A stretch of DNA of 64,000 bases from DATJPR01 sp963752915 (lineage in GTDB: Bacteria > Bacteroidota > Ignavibacteria > UBA10030 > UBA6906). This document shows, in pieces, positions 22,518 through 31,187 of this stretch. Positions within the stretch are counted from its first letter, which is position 1. Every line of letters starts with the position of its first letter. The notes beneath the pieces are model-generated. The model was not told where the DNA came from. It was given only the letters and a program-made list of their open reading frames with translations, and made no database searches. The DNA is taken from contig CAVVZZ010000014.1 in the NCBI GenBank assembly GCA_963752915.1, positions 62,001 to 126,000 on the forward strand. The letters run 5' to 3'. Both the position numbers and the translations under genes were made by a program.

Positions 22518-23747
22518 ATGAGTCTTGCACACCGACTCATGTTGACCTTCGCTCTGTCAGGAATCATGTCGGTAGCAGCGTTTGGGGGAGGATTCCAGCT
22601 GAACGAACATGGTGCTCGCGCCATGGCCCAAGCGGGAGCGTTTGCAGCCCGCGCGTACGATCCATCGGCGATGTATTTCAATCCCGCAGGGCTGGCGTGG
22701 CAGGATATGCCGGCGTTTTACGGCGGGGTCACTGCAATCATCCCGACGACGTCTTTCTACGGACCCCTGCAGAACAATACGAATCAGAAGACGGAAGCCC
22801 CTGCCCAATTCTTCAATCCCATCAACTTCTACCTTGCGTATCCGGCCCTGGACAGACTTCACATGGGCATAAGCGTGAATAATCCCTACGGGCTGGGGAG
22901 TGAATGGCCGGACAACTGGGTCGGGAGATACATTACGACGAAGGTGAACCTTCAGACCTATTTCTTCAATTATTCCCTTTCCTACAAAATCACCGACGAT
23001 TTTGCCATTGCCGGCGGTTTCAGCTATGTGCTTGGCACCGTGACATTGGATAGAGCCGTCGCAATTCCGCTGACCGCCCCGGGAGGTGAACCCCGTGTGC
23101 ACCTTGATATGTCGGGGACTTCCGCGGGCTGGAATCTCGGTGTCCTGTATAAAGTTACTCCGGACATCTCCGTCGGGGCATCGTACCGGAGTTCGGTGAA
23201 GATGGACGCTGCCGGGACAGCGACGTTCTCCCCGTACTATGCTGCACTCCATCTCCCCCAGGGAGACGTTTCCGCCACGATCACCCTTCCGGCCACGGGA
23301 TACCTTGGCGTTGCGTACAAAGTCTCGAAAGACATTGAGGTGGAAGCCGATTATCAGTACATCGGCTGGTCTTCCTATGATCAACTCGATTTCAAGTTCA
23401 AGGCAGACGGTTCTTCCGTTGTTCAGCCGAAGAACTACAAAGATACGTACATCCTGCGGATTGGTGGTGAGTACAAATTCAACGACGACCTCCGCCTCCG
23501 CGCGGGATACTATTATGATCACAGCCCGGTCGCATCGGCCTATGTAGACCCAATGCTTCCTGACGCGAACCGGAACGGCTTGAATGTCGGATTCGGCTAC
23601 AATATCGACAAGCACTTCAACGTTGACGTGGCCTACCTGTTCATCCTATTCGACGAACGGAAGGCAGAGAACACTCCGATTGACTTTGACGGCACGTATC
23701 ACACACGAGTCAGTTTGATTGGTCTTGACCTCGGATACACGTTCTAA
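22518..23747 (+). CDS. Outer-membrane protein of the OmpP1/FadL/TodX family
   Basis: This 409-residue beta-barrel transports hydrophobic compounds such as long-chain fatty acids across the outer membrane. It has a signal peptide (MSLAHRLMLTFALSGIMSVAAFG) followed by the FadL N-terminal hatch signature GGFQLNEHGARAMAQAGAFAARAYDPSAMYFNPAGL. Later stretches such as YGLGSEWPDNWVGRY, DISVGASYRSSVKMD and YKFNDDLRLRAGYYYDHSPV are typical strands and loops, and the protein ends with the outer-membrane sorting signal VSLIGLDLGYTF (terminal Phe). ATG 22518 is fixed by AGAGGAG. The next gene, a secreted SGNH lipoprotein, begins 20 bases downstream, suggesting joint lipid ester uptake and hydrolysis (inference). 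Confidence 0.93.
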   Translation: MSLAHRLMLTFALSGIMSVAAFGGGFQLNEHGARAMAQAGAFAARAYDPSAMYFNPAGLAWQDMPAFYGGVTAIIPTTSFYGPLQNNTNQKTEAPAQFFNPINFYLAYPALDRLHMGISVNNPYGLGSEWPDNWVGRYITTKVNLQTYFFNYSLSYKITDDFAIAGGFSYVLGTVTLDRAVAIPLTAPGGEPRVHLDMSGTSAGWNLGVLYKVTPDISVGASYRSSVKMDAAGTATFSPYYAALHLPQGDVSATITLPATGYLGVAYKVSKDIEVEADYQYIGWSSYDQLDFKFKADGSSVVQPKNYKDTYILRIGGEYKFNDDLRLRAGYYYDHSPVASAYVDPMLPDANRNGLNVGFGYNIDKHFNVDVAYLFILFDERKAENTPIDFDGTYHTRVSLIGLDLGYTF

Positions 23748-23767
23748 CTCAGACCTGGAGAATGAGC

Positions 23768-25189
23768 ATGACAACACATCGAATTCTGGCGGTGGGTGCC
23801 GCCATTGCGATCGCAGCCGTTTCGATGATTGGCTGCAAAGATACCGCTCCCTCCGGTCCGAATGGTGGACTTGGGAGTCTTACGGTCACACGATTCGTCT
23901 CGGTGGGAAACAGCATCACTGCCGGTTACCAGTCGAATGGATGGTTTGAATCCGGCCAAAAGTACAGCTTCCCGAACCTGATGACGCAGCAACTGGGCAC
24001 GACCGGGACGGCGCTCACTTTTGTTCAGCCGCTGTGGTCTGATCCCGGGACGCCGATTGCAGGGACAAACATTCCTTCACGGTACCTCATCTTGAGCATG
24101 GCCGGGCCGATCATCGGGCCGGACGTCCATGGAACAGCAGGATTACCGGAGAACATCACCTATGCCGCTCCGTACAACAATCTTGCAGTCCCGGGCGCGC
24201 TTCTGTATGATTTCCTGAATGCAACAGACGCCTCGACCTGCGCTTCCGCGGTGTTTGGCAGCTCCCCCAACCCGCTCTTCACCAGCACATTGCGTGGGCT
24301 CGGGACGCAGCTCCAACAGGTCAGGGTTTTGCATCCGGATCTCGTAACGTTCTGGCTCGGCAACAATGATATCCTCGGCTACGCGACAAGCGGTGGAGCG
24401 ACGATCTCGACGCCTGCATCGCTGTTTGCAGGTCTGTATTCCAATTCGCTGGATTCGTTGCGTGCAGCCGTCGGGGCGAACGCGACAATCGTTGTGGCGA
24501 ATATTCCTGATGTTACTTCGATTCCGTTCTTCAAGACCATCCCATCACAGGGGCTTGTCCTGACGACCACGACCGCAGCACAGTTGAACGCGGCGACAGG
24601 CGGGGCATTCGGGTTTGTAGCCGGAGCCAATGGGTTCATTGCCTATACAGGTGTCGGCACCTCGGGAACAGTGAAGAAATTGACCGCGTCGGAATATGTT
24701 CTCCTCACATGCCCCCAGGACTCGCTGACGAAGGCCGGATGGGGATCCTTGAAGCCCATCCCGGGCCAGTATGTTCTTGACGCAGACGAAGTCACATTTG
24801 CGCGCAGCCAGGTGGCGGCGTACAATGCCGCCATTGCCAGCCTCGCCGCGTCCCACAACGCGATCCTCGTGGACATCAATGCGCTGTTGGCGCAGATCGA
24901 CGCGCAGGGATACACGCCTCCCGGATCGTCGTTGGAGTTGACATCGGCGTACGTGTCCGGCGGCGTCTTCAGTTTGGACGGCGTCCATCCGACTCCGAAG
25001 GGACAGGGGATCATCGCCAATGCATTCCTCCGCGCGATCAATCAGAAGCTCGGCGCGAGCATCCCGTACGTCGACATCAATGCGCTTCCGGGCATTCCGG
25101 CACCGCTTTCCAAGTACTCCATCGGCGGAAAGGCTGTGCCCTACATCGCTCCGGGCGCAATGACGAGCGAGCAAATGCTTCTGTGGTAG
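23768..25189 (+). CDS. SGNH/GDSL-family hydrolase lipoprotein
   Basis: This 473-residue protein starts MTTHRILAVGAAIAIAAVSMIGCKD, a lipoprotein signal with the lipidated Cys in MIGC. The SGNH blocks follow: block I as FVSVGNSITAGYQ (the catalytic Ser lies in GNSIT), a Gly in block II, block III as WLGNNDILGYA (GxND), and block V as LDGVHPTPKGQGI (Asp and His of the triad). The likely activity is lipase, esterase or acyl-ester hydrolase at the outer membrane or periplasm. Starts at 23762 and 23768 are in frame; the second has GGAG seven bases upstream and is preferred. It probably shares a transcript with the FadL-like porin and ends before a strong terminator. Confidence 0.87.
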   Translation: MTTHRILAVGAAIAIAAVSMIGCKDTAPSGPNGGLGSLTVTRFVSVGNSITAGYQSNGWFESGQKYSFPNLMTQQLGTTGTALTFVQPLWSDPGTPIAGTNIPSRYLILSMAGPIIGPDVHGTAGLPENITYAAPYNNLAVPGALLYDFLNATDASTCASAVFGSSPNPLFTSTLRGLGTQLQQVRVLHPDLVTFWLGNNDILGYATSGGATISTPASLFAGLYSNSLDSLRAAVGANATIVVANIPDVTSIPFFKTIPSQGLVLTTTTAAQLNAATGGAFGFVAGANGFIAYTGVGTSGTVKKLTASEYVLLTCPQDSLTKAGWGSLKPIPGQYVLDADEVTFARSQVAAYNAAIASLAASHNAILVDINALLAQIDAQGYTPPGSSLELTSAYVSGGVFSLDGVHPTPKGQGIIANAFLRAINQKLGASIPYVDINALPGIPAPLSKYSIGGKAVPYIAPGAMTSEQMLLW

Positions 25190-25218
25190 CGCCAACATCC
25201 ACGTCGTGGAAGAACAAC

Positions 25219-25252
25219 AAAGGGTGCCCTCATCGGGCACCCTTTCGTGTTT
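25219..25252. terminator. Bidirectional intrinsic terminator
   Basis: AAAGGGTGCCC at 25219-25229 pairs perfectly with GGGCACCCTTT at 25235-25245 around the loop TCATC, and CGTGTTTT follows on the plus strand. On the minus strand the stem is followed by GTTGTTCTTCC. It separates the convergent SGNH lipoprotein and the aminotransferase. Confidence 0.9.
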
Positions 25253-25273
25253 TGGTGCTGCTGGTTGACTTTC

Positions 25274-26407
25274 TCAGCGGAAGAACTCCTTGAGGGCCGA
25301 GACGACTCTCTCCTGTTCGTCTTCCGTAATATCATTGAAGAACGGAAGACGGAGCAGACGGTCGCTGACACTTTCTGTTACGGGGCACATGCCCGCCTTG
25401 CCTCCGAACGTCTTTCCCATGTCGGACAGGTGCAGCGGCAGATAATGGAAGACCGCCTGAACGCCGGCCGATTTCAGGTGGGCGATCAACGCCTGCCGGC
25501 GTTCCAGGGTTGGAACAAGGATGTAATAGAGATGATAGGGCTGCTCGCATCCCGGAGGCACCGTCGGAAGCTGCACCCCGTGCTTCTCGGCCCACCCGTC
25601 GAGGTGGTGCTGGTAGTATTCCCAGACCTTCCTCCGCTTCGCCTGAATCACATCCCGCTTTTCCAGTTGCGCGAGGAGAAATGCCGCGATGAGTTCTGAC
25701 GGCAGATAGCTCGAGCCGACGTCGACCCAGGTGTATTTGTCGACCTGACCGCGGAAGAACCTGCTTCGATTCGTTCCTTTCTCCCGGATGATCTCAGCGC
25801 GCTCGAAATAGCGCGGATCATTGATGACGAGCGCACCGCCTTCTCCACAAATAATGTTTTTCGTTTCGTGAAAGCTCTGGGTGGCCAGTCCGCCGAACGT
25901 TCCGAGCGATTTTCCGTACCCGCGTGCGAAGAGCCCGTGCGCATTGTCTTCGATCACTTCGAGCCGGTGTCGACCGGCGATCTCCATAATGACATCCATC
26001 GCGCAGCATACACCGGCATAATGCACCGGCACGATGGCGCGCGTCCGGGGAGTAATCAGCCGCTCGATTTGTGTCTCGTCAAGGTTCAGCGTGTCGGGCC
26101 GGATATCCGCGAAGACCGGTTTGGCCCCCCGCAACACGAAGGCGTTCAGCGTGCTGACGAACGTAAACGACGGCACGATAACTTCATCGCCCGGATGGAT
26201 GTCCAGGAGCAGCGCAGTCATCTCGAGCGCATGGGTGCAGGAGGTGGTGAGGAGGACCTTCCTCGCGCCAATAATCTCTTCGAGCAACGTGTTGCATTTC
26301 TTTGTGAACGGACCATCTCCGGCAACGTGTCCGCCGAGCGCCGCTTCACGGAGGTAGTCCAGTTCGTCGCCGGCAACCGCCGGCCGGTTAAAGGGAATAG
26401 AGGTCAT
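25274..26407 (-). CDS. rffA: dTDP-4-amino-4,6-dideoxygalactose transaminase-like DegT/DnrJ aminotransferase (RffA/WecE type)
   Basis: This 377-residue PLP enzyme aminates a dTDP-4-keto-6-deoxy sugar. It is strikingly close to E. coli RffA/WecE: IPFNRPAVAGDELDY at the start, LLDIHPGDEVIVPSFTFVST, VPVHYAGVCCAMD, IIREKGTNRSRFFRGQVDKY and VFHYLPLH. The PLP lysine is in SFHETKNIICGEGG. ATG 26407 overlaps the galactokinase stop (ATGA), so the genes are translationally coupled. This coupling to galactose uptake and phosphorylation is unusual, since RffA normally belongs to enterobacterial-antigen or other glycan clusters. A downstream sugar path via dTDP-glucose is inferred, not shown here. Confidence 0.9.
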   Translation of the reverse strand: MTSIPFNRPAVAGDELDYLREAALGGHVAGDGPFTKKCNTLLEEIIGARKVLLTTSCTHALEMTALLLDIHPGDEVIVPSFTFVSTLNAFVLRGAKPVFADIRPDTLNLDETQIERLITPRTRAIVPVHYAGVCCAMDVIMEIAGRHRLEVIEDNAHGLFARGYGKSLGTFGGLATQSFHETKNIICGEGGALVINDPRYFERAEIIREKGTNRSRFFRGQVDKYTWVDVGSSYLPSELIAAFLLAQLEKRDVIQAKRRKVWEYYQHHLDGWAEKHGVQLPTVPPGCEQPYHLYYILVPTLERRQALIAHLKSAGVQAVFHYLPLHLSDMGKTFGGKAGMCPVTESVSDRLLRLPFFNDITEDEQERVVSALKEFFR

Positions 26408-27564
26408 GCAGGTTGGATCACTGATGTGCCGTTGGAAATCGCGCAAACGTGAAGATTCATTTCGCGGCCGGTTGCATCGCGATACGCCTCGGGGATGTCC
26501 AGGGCAAACGCTTCAACACAATCCTCCCGAACGAGATTAATCGTGCACCCCCCGAACCCGCCCCCCATCAGCCGCGCACCGAACACCCCTTCGACCCGCA
26601 GTGCGGCATCAACAAGGACATCGAGCTCCTTGCAGCTCACTTGATACAGATCGCGCAGTCCTTCATGGGATTGGACAAGGAGTTCTCCGAGCGAATCGAT
26701 GTCGCCGTCGATGAGCGCTTTCGACGCCACCCCCACCCGGGCATTCTCTTCGACAACGTATTTGCACCGTTGAAAAACGACGGGATCGAACTCGGATTGC
26801 ATCGACCCGAGCATCTCGGGTGAGGCGTCCCGCAGCGCCCGGACATCGGGAAATGACCGCCGGAGGACGGCGACGCCCTCCTCGCATTGTTTCCGGCGGA
26901 CGTTGTACTCGGATGACCCGAGTTCGTGGTGGACGAGCGAATCACAAAGGAGAATTTTGAGATCGGTCCGCGCAAACGGGATCTCGTCAAATTCGAGGGA
27001 ACGGCAATCGAGCTTCAACAGCGTGCATTCGCGACCGAAGAGATTGGCGATCTGGTCCATGATCCCGCACCGCACCCCCACGAACTCGTTCTCCGCCTTC
27101 TGACAGATCCGCGCCATTGTCAAACGGTCGATGCCGAGAGTGAAGAGGACATTGAGGACGGTGAGAAATCCTGCTTCCAGGGCGGCGGAGGAGGACAACC
27201 CTGCCCCGATCGGTATCGTTCCACCGAAGGCAAGATTCACACCCCGGCTCCTGAACCCCTGCTTTTCGGCCTGCTCCACAACCCCAAGGAGATAATCCGG
27301 CCACCCGAGCGAGGAATGCTTCAGGGAATCCAGCGACCCTGACTCCTCCTGGTGCAGGTCGGAAGCAACGAAATGGTACTGTCGATCTTCCCTTGGAGTG
27401 GCCGCGAAGTAAATCGCTTTGTCGATGGCAGCCGGAAGCACAAACCCGTCGTTATAGTCGGTATGTTCGCCGATGAGGTTGATGCGTCCTGGCGATCGTA
27501 CAACGAGAGGTTTCCCCTGAAAGTGCCGCGCAAATGCGGCGACAATCGGCTCGGGGCCCCTCAT
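26404..27564 (-). CDS. galK: Galactokinase
   Basis: This 386-residue GHMP kinase phosphorylates galactose to galactose 1-phosphate for the Leloir pathway. The three GHMP motifs are clear: SPGRINLIGEHTDYNDGFVLP (motif 1, substrate binding), GAGLSSSAALEAGFL (motif 2, ATP loop) and LMGGGFGGCTINLV (motif 3). The catalytic Asp region CGIMDQIANLFG is also present. ATG 27564 overlaps the stop of the small membrane protein upstream by four bases; the open frame to 27630 is not supported. galT, galE and a mutarotase are missing from the window. Confidence 0.95.
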   Translation of the reverse strand: MRGPEPIVAAFARHFQGKPLVVRSPGRINLIGEHTDYNDGFVLPAAIDKAIYFAATPREDRQYHFVASDLHQEESGSLDSLKHSSLGWPDYLLGVVEQAEKQGFRSRGVNLAFGGTIPIGAGLSSSAALEAGFLTVLNVLFTLGIDRLTMARICQKAENEFVGVRCGIMDQIANLFGRECTLLKLDCRSLEFDEIPFARTDLKILLCDSLVHHELGSSEYNVRRKQCEEGVAVLRRSFPDVRALRDASPEMLGSMQSEFDPVVFQRCKYVVEENARVGVASKALIDGDIDSLGELLVQSHEGLRDLYQVSCKELDVLVDAALRVEGVFGARLMGGGFGGCTINLVREDCVEAFALDIPEAYRDATGREMNLHVCAISNGTSVIQPA

Positions 27565-27782
27565 CGTGCGCTCCGTCGGGCGCCGAAGAAGAAGATGCCT
27601 CCCGCAACGATCATGACCAGCCCCCACCACAGGTCCGGGTGGAGCGAAAAGAGCACGGGGGGTACGTCGGGTGGGCTGATGAAATGATAGATCCCGGCCG
27701 CCGTTATCACGACGCCCAGGGCGAGGAGAAGAAGTCCAACAAGATACCAGATCGATTTCATTTCCGCTTGCGGGGTCGCCAT
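27561..27782 (-). CDS. Small two-helix membrane protein in the galactose operon
   Basis: This 73-residue protein has two predicted transmembrane helices, about residues 10-35 (IWYLVGLLLLALGVVITAAG) and 50-68 (LWWGLVMIVAGGIFFFG), and a short basic C-terminus. It begins 5 bases after the symporter stop and its own stop overlaps the galactokinase start, so it is a real member of the operon and not a chance frame. ATG 27761 (MKSIWYLVG) is an alternative start. I recognise no family; a symporter-associated or assembly role is only a guess from position. Confidence 0.6.
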   Translation of the reverse strand: MATPQAEMKSIWYLVGLLLLALGVVITAAGIYHFISPPDVPPVLFSLHPDLWWGLVMIVAGGIFFFGARRSAR

Positions 27783-27787
27783 GGTCG

Positions 27788-29449
27788 TTACCAGAACAGG
27801 ATGTTGAGAACGATGAAAATCACGATTGAAATCACAGCGAAGAAGGCCGGCCGGCGGTAGAGCGGCACATTCCCTTCATCGGGCATCGGGGTCAAGCCCT
27901 TCACGAGTCCGACGAGCTCCTCATCAGGTTTCTTCTTGGTGAAGAGACTGATCACGATGGTCGAACCGAAGCAGATCAGCCATGCCCACCATGCACGCCA
28001 GAAATTCGCGGCCATGTCGCTCGCGGGCGAAGAGAGGGTGATCGACGCGGGGTCGATCCACTGAAACTTCACTGCCAGGAAGAGCGTCACCGACGAGGCC
28101 ATCCCGGCAAGCAGGCCCCAGAAGGCGCCCGCAGGAGTGATCCAACGGACGAACATCCCCAGCAGCATCGTCGCGAACAACGGGGCATTCACCCAGGAGA
28201 AGATGGCCTGCATGTAATCCATGATGCTCGGGAAGCTCTTGGCCCAGTACGCCGTGATCAGACTCAGGAAGATGCCGACAATGGTCGCGACTCTCCCCAT
28301 CCAGAGCAAATTGCTGTCGGACGCATCTTTCCGTATGACCGAATGGTAGATGTCATACGTCCAGACGGTGTTAAAGGCGCTGATGTTTCCCGCCTGGCCC
28401 GCCATGAACCCGGCCAGGAGTGCTGTGACGCCCAGACCAATCAGCCCATTGGGGTAGTACCGTGCGATGAGGAGCGGCAACGCGGAATCATAGTTGATCT
28501 GTCCTCCGTCTTTCAACAACGCAAACCCGGACGACGGATTTTGCGAGAGCACGAGCGCGACCAGGCCGGGGATGATGACGAGGAACGGAACCATCATCTT
28601 AAAGAACGACGCGGTGATCGGGGTCATCCGCGCAGAACGAAGATCCTTGGCGGAGAACGCACGCTGGACAACGAGAAAGTCTGTCGTCCAGTACCCGAAG
28701 GAAAGGACAAAGCCCAACCCGAGAATAATTCCCGCCCACGACACCATCATCCCGTTGTCTGCGGGGCTTCCGGAGGTCGACCAGAGTGTCCCGAACGCGT
28801 GCGGCACTTCGGACATGAGGCGGTGCAGGCCGCCGACATCCGCAAGGCCCAGGGCAGACACGAGAAACAACCCGAACCAGATCAGAAAGAACTGGATGAT
28901 CTCGGTAAAGATAGCAGACATCAGCCCGCTTAGGGTCACGTAGACCCCGACTGTCGCTGCGGAAACCCACATGCTGAAATCCCAATGCCAGCCGAGAAAT
29001 GTATGGAGCACCAGGGCCATCGCATAGAGATTGATTCCGGAGACAAGGAGCGTCATGAAGGCGAATGCGATGCCATTCAGCACGCGCGTCTTTTCGTCGA
29101 ACCGGAGCTTGAGATACCCGGGGACGGAATGAATCTTACTGCTGAAGTAGAACGGCATCATGAAGATGCCGAGGAACAGCATGGCGGGGATTGCGCCGAT
29201 CCAATAGAAGTGAGCGACATACATGCCGTACTTGAAGGTGTTGCCGGTCATCCCAAGCAATTCCAGGGCGCCCAGGTTTGCGGAGAGAAATGCGAGACCG
29301 GCGACCCATGAGCTGTTCTTCCTGCCGGCCATGAAGAAGTCTTCCTGGCTCTTCGTGAACTTCTTCAAATAGACACCGATCCCGATGACAAACCCGAAGT
29401 AGATGGCGATAATCAGCCAGTCGACAAAGGACAAGTGTATGGTGGACAT
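27788..29449 (-). CDS. Sodium/sugar symporter (SSS family, SglT-like)
   Basis: This 553-residue integral membrane protein of the solute:sodium symporter family has about 14 helices. The N-terminal YLKKFTKSQEDFFMAGRKNSSWVAGLAFLSANLGALELLGMTG is characteristic of SglT/SGLT sugar transporters, as is GYWTTDFLVVQRAFSAKD in the middle. It likely imports galactose or glucose with Na+. It is the first gene of a tightly packed operon with a small membrane protein, galactokinase and an RffA-like aminotransferase, which supports galactose as substrate. The upstream gap of 427 bases holds a candidate promoter about 133 bases before the start. Confidence 0.9.
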   Translation of the reverse strand: MSTIHLSFVDWLIIAIYFGFVIGIGVYLKKFTKSQEDFFMAGRKNSSWVAGLAFLSANLGALELLGMTGNTFKYGMYVAHFYWIGAIPAMLFLGIFMMPFYFSSKIHSVPGYLKLRFDEKTRVLNGIAFAFMTLLVSGINLYAMALVLHTFLGWHWDFSMWVSAATVGVYVTLSGLMSAIFTEIIQFFLIWFGLFLVSALGLADVGGLHRLMSEVPHAFGTLWSTSGSPADNGMMVSWAGIILGLGFVLSFGYWTTDFLVVQRAFSAKDLRSARMTPITASFFKMMVPFLVIIPGLVALVLSQNPSSGFALLKDGGQINYDSALPLLIARYYPNGLIGLGVTALLAGFMAGQAGNISAFNTVWTYDIYHSVIRKDASDSNLLWMGRVATIVGIFLSLITAYWAKSFPSIMDYMQAIFSWVNAPLFATMLLGMFVRWITPAGAFWGLLAGMASSVTLFLAVKFQWIDPASITLSSPASDMAANFWRAWWAWLICFGSTIVISLFTKKKPDEELVGLVKGLTPMPDEGNVPLYRRPAFFAVISIVIFIVLNILFW

Positions 29450-29876
29450 AGATCTCTGTCGGAGGATTGCAGGATGGCGAAACCTGCCGCCGAAAGCGAA
29501 GACCAGACCCCAGGGAGAATCAGCACGGAGGGACGTCGGTTCGACTTCTAGGCGCAGATGGACGAGAAGAAAAACACCTTGATGTTACGATATCAAAATC
29601 GAAAATCCAAACGATTGCATGAGGATTTCTCTGTGAAAAGCGCTGGATTCACATGTTGCCGTTCCCGACACCAAAGTCGTCAATTCCCACACCTGCCGTC
29701 TTCTTATTCATTCTCACGTGAGAGCGGAACATTTTCATCTCATTGACAGCAAACGGGTTGGATGAACTTCATGGGAGAACTCAGGCTCCGGGCACGTAAT
29801 GTGCACCTCATGCCCCGGGATCCGCAGGATGCGGGATCTTCCTACTGAGACTTCATTTCTCGAAAGGGCGAATACC
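29450..29876. other. Divergent intergenic region between galactose and Qrc-like operons
   Basis: This 427-base gap separates divergent operons. Near the middle, an AT-rich patch (29581-29612) includes a string of heptad-like words (AATCGAA, AATCCAA, ACGATTG) that resemble the repeat unit at 57796 and could be a single-arm relic. Between 29700 and 29876 nothing certain is seen except TTGACA near 29743 without a convincing -10 partner. Small frames here lack coding character. Confidence 0.4.
29582..29610 (-). promoter_or_regulatory. Candidate promoter for the galactose operon
   Basis: On the minus strand TTGGAT (29610-29605) and TAACAT (29587-29582) are 17 bases apart in an AT-rich patch, upstream of the symporter gene. 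Both boxes are only moderate matches, and the patch also has heptad-repeat character, so the call is tentative. Confidence 0.33.
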
Positions 29877-30143
29877 GTGTTTACGAACGACTTTGAAACC
29901 TTCTGGCTGACGGCGACGAACGTCGTGCTCGGCCTGGTGACGCTTGTATGCTTCATTGTTCTTGCCCATGGACTGTTCATGGAGCTGAAATCCCGATTGG
30001 CGCTGCGGCGTACCAAGCTGGCGGTCCCGGCCGACGATCACGCTTTCGTGGTCCCCATGCTCGGTGTAACGATGGCTGACGGCGGCGAACGGGTGGACAA
30101 GAAACCCGCCGGTCCGACGAACGGCGAACAGAAGAACGGATAA
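29877..30143 (+). CDS. Small single-span membrane protein at the head of the Qrc-like operon
   Basis: From GTG 29877, preceded by GAAAGGG, this encodes 88 residues. A single transmembrane helix spans about residues 12-35 (ATNVVLGLVTLVCFIVLAHG), followed by a cytoplasmic tail with a basic patch (KSRLALRRTK), VVPMLGVTMADGGER and a charged C-terminus. The frame is open further upstream (from 29799) but without supporting start context. No family is recognised. It is followed after about 115 bases by the GcvH-like protein on the same strand, so it may be an accessory subunit of the complex. Confidence 0.55.
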   Translation: MFTNDFETFWLTATNVVLGLVTLVCFIVLAHGLFMELKSRLALRRTKLAVPADDHAFVVPMLGVTMADGGERVDKKPAGPTNGEQKNG

Positions 30144-30259
30144 TCATCCTTGCATCAGGCGAAAAACGTGTCCCCCCTCATGGAAATACAATATTGGGAA
30201 GACGAAGTGTTCAGGGACACGACTTCCAGGACTATTCCACGAAACGACCGGAGCGAGCC

Positions 30260-31186
30260 ATGAGGTGTCCATTTCTTCGTGAGGCGCAGGTGAAGTCGTG
30301 TCAGGCATCGACCATCAGGAAACAGATCGTGCGATCGGCATCGTCGATCAGCGATGAACGCTGCGTGACTGCGGAGTATGTCCATTGCGCAGCGGTCAAA
30401 CAGTTGCACGAGGAGCTCCCGTCGCAAACGCGTTGCCCGTTTCTCCAGGAGTCGCTTGTCCAGTATTGTTCCGCCGCGCCGATTGCGAAATACATCCCGT
30501 ATACCGATTCAACCGCATCGCGCTGCGGGGGAAGCAGGCATCGCTATTGTGACGTGTTCCTTTCGGTCGCGAGGCCTTCGGGCGGAAAGCCCGATCGCTC
30601 GCTGGCCGCCGACGATGTCGCGATTCCCGACAACCTGTACTATACGAGAAATCACCTCTGGATTGATCTCCACGACGACAATTCCTTTCAGATCGGCATC
30701 GATGCGTTGCTGGCAAGGGTGTTCGGGGAGATAGAATGTGTGACGTTCCTGCCGCAGAAAGGGGCCGCACATCCCACTGCGGTGTTTTCCGTCTACGGCC
30801 AGGATTATCACGTCGCGTTTCCACTCACCATCAGAGCGAACGGATTCAACACCAACCTCCGGGTCAATCCGGCACGCATCGTCCGGGATCCGTACGGCCT
30901 CGGATGGGTGTTCGAGGGAGTCGATGCAAGCCCGTTCGATCAAAAAGCGCTGGTGTCCGACCCGGCCATCATGGACGCCCGCTCGGCTCGTGCCTGGGCG
31001 CGTATAGACCTGCAGCGGATCTCATCCGTCGTCCATGAGCTTTCGAGCAGGCAGGACTCCCGCGGGATCCAGGTCTTAAACGACGGAGGAACGGTGGGCA
31101 ATGACGTTCTGAAGCTCCTCCCGCGTGATGAAGCACTACAGTTGTTCAATGAATTTTTCTCATCGTTTGCAAGCCACAGGAGTTAG
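30260..31186 (+). CDS. GcvH-fold protein without lipoyl lysine, N-terminal Cys-rich repeats
   Basis: This 308-residue protein has two parts. Residues 1-100 contain eight Cys; CPFL with a second Cys eight residues after the Leu occurs twice (Cys3/Cys14 and Cys59/Cys70), with pairs at 35/43 and 89/97 in between. Residues 128-225 align with glycine-cleavage H protein: YYTRNHLWIDL, FQIGIDALLARVFGEIE, then RDPYGLGWVFEG. At the lipoyl site (ESVKA in GcvH) it reads FSVYG, with Tyr179 in place of the lysine, so it cannot carry lipoate. There are no glycine-cleavage genes nearby. ATG 30260 is supported by GGAG. Position directly before the cytochrome, with one base between, ties it to the membrane complex; a redox or assembly role through the Cys cluster is inference. 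Confidence 0.7.
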   Translation: MRCPFLREAQVKSCQASTIRKQIVRSASSISDERCVTAEYVHCAAVKQLHEELPSQTRCPFLQESLVQYCSAAPIAKYIPYTDSTASRCGGSRHRYCDVFLSVARPSGGKPDRSLAADDVAIPDNLYYTRNHLWIDLHDDNSFQIGIDALLARVFGEIECVTFLPQKGAAHPTAVFSVYGQDYHVAFPLTIRANGFNTNLRVNPARIVRDPYGLGWVFEGVDASPFDQKALVSDPAIMDARSARAWARIDLQRISSVVHELSSRQDSRGIQVLNDGGTVGNDVLKLLPRDEALQLFNEFFSSFASHRS

Positions 31187-31187
31187 A

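Noticed and set aside
30155..30427. Minus-strand frame of 90 codons opposite the first GcvH-like gene
   Set aside because: Opposite a gene with clear Cys repeats and H-protein fold; no motif of its own.
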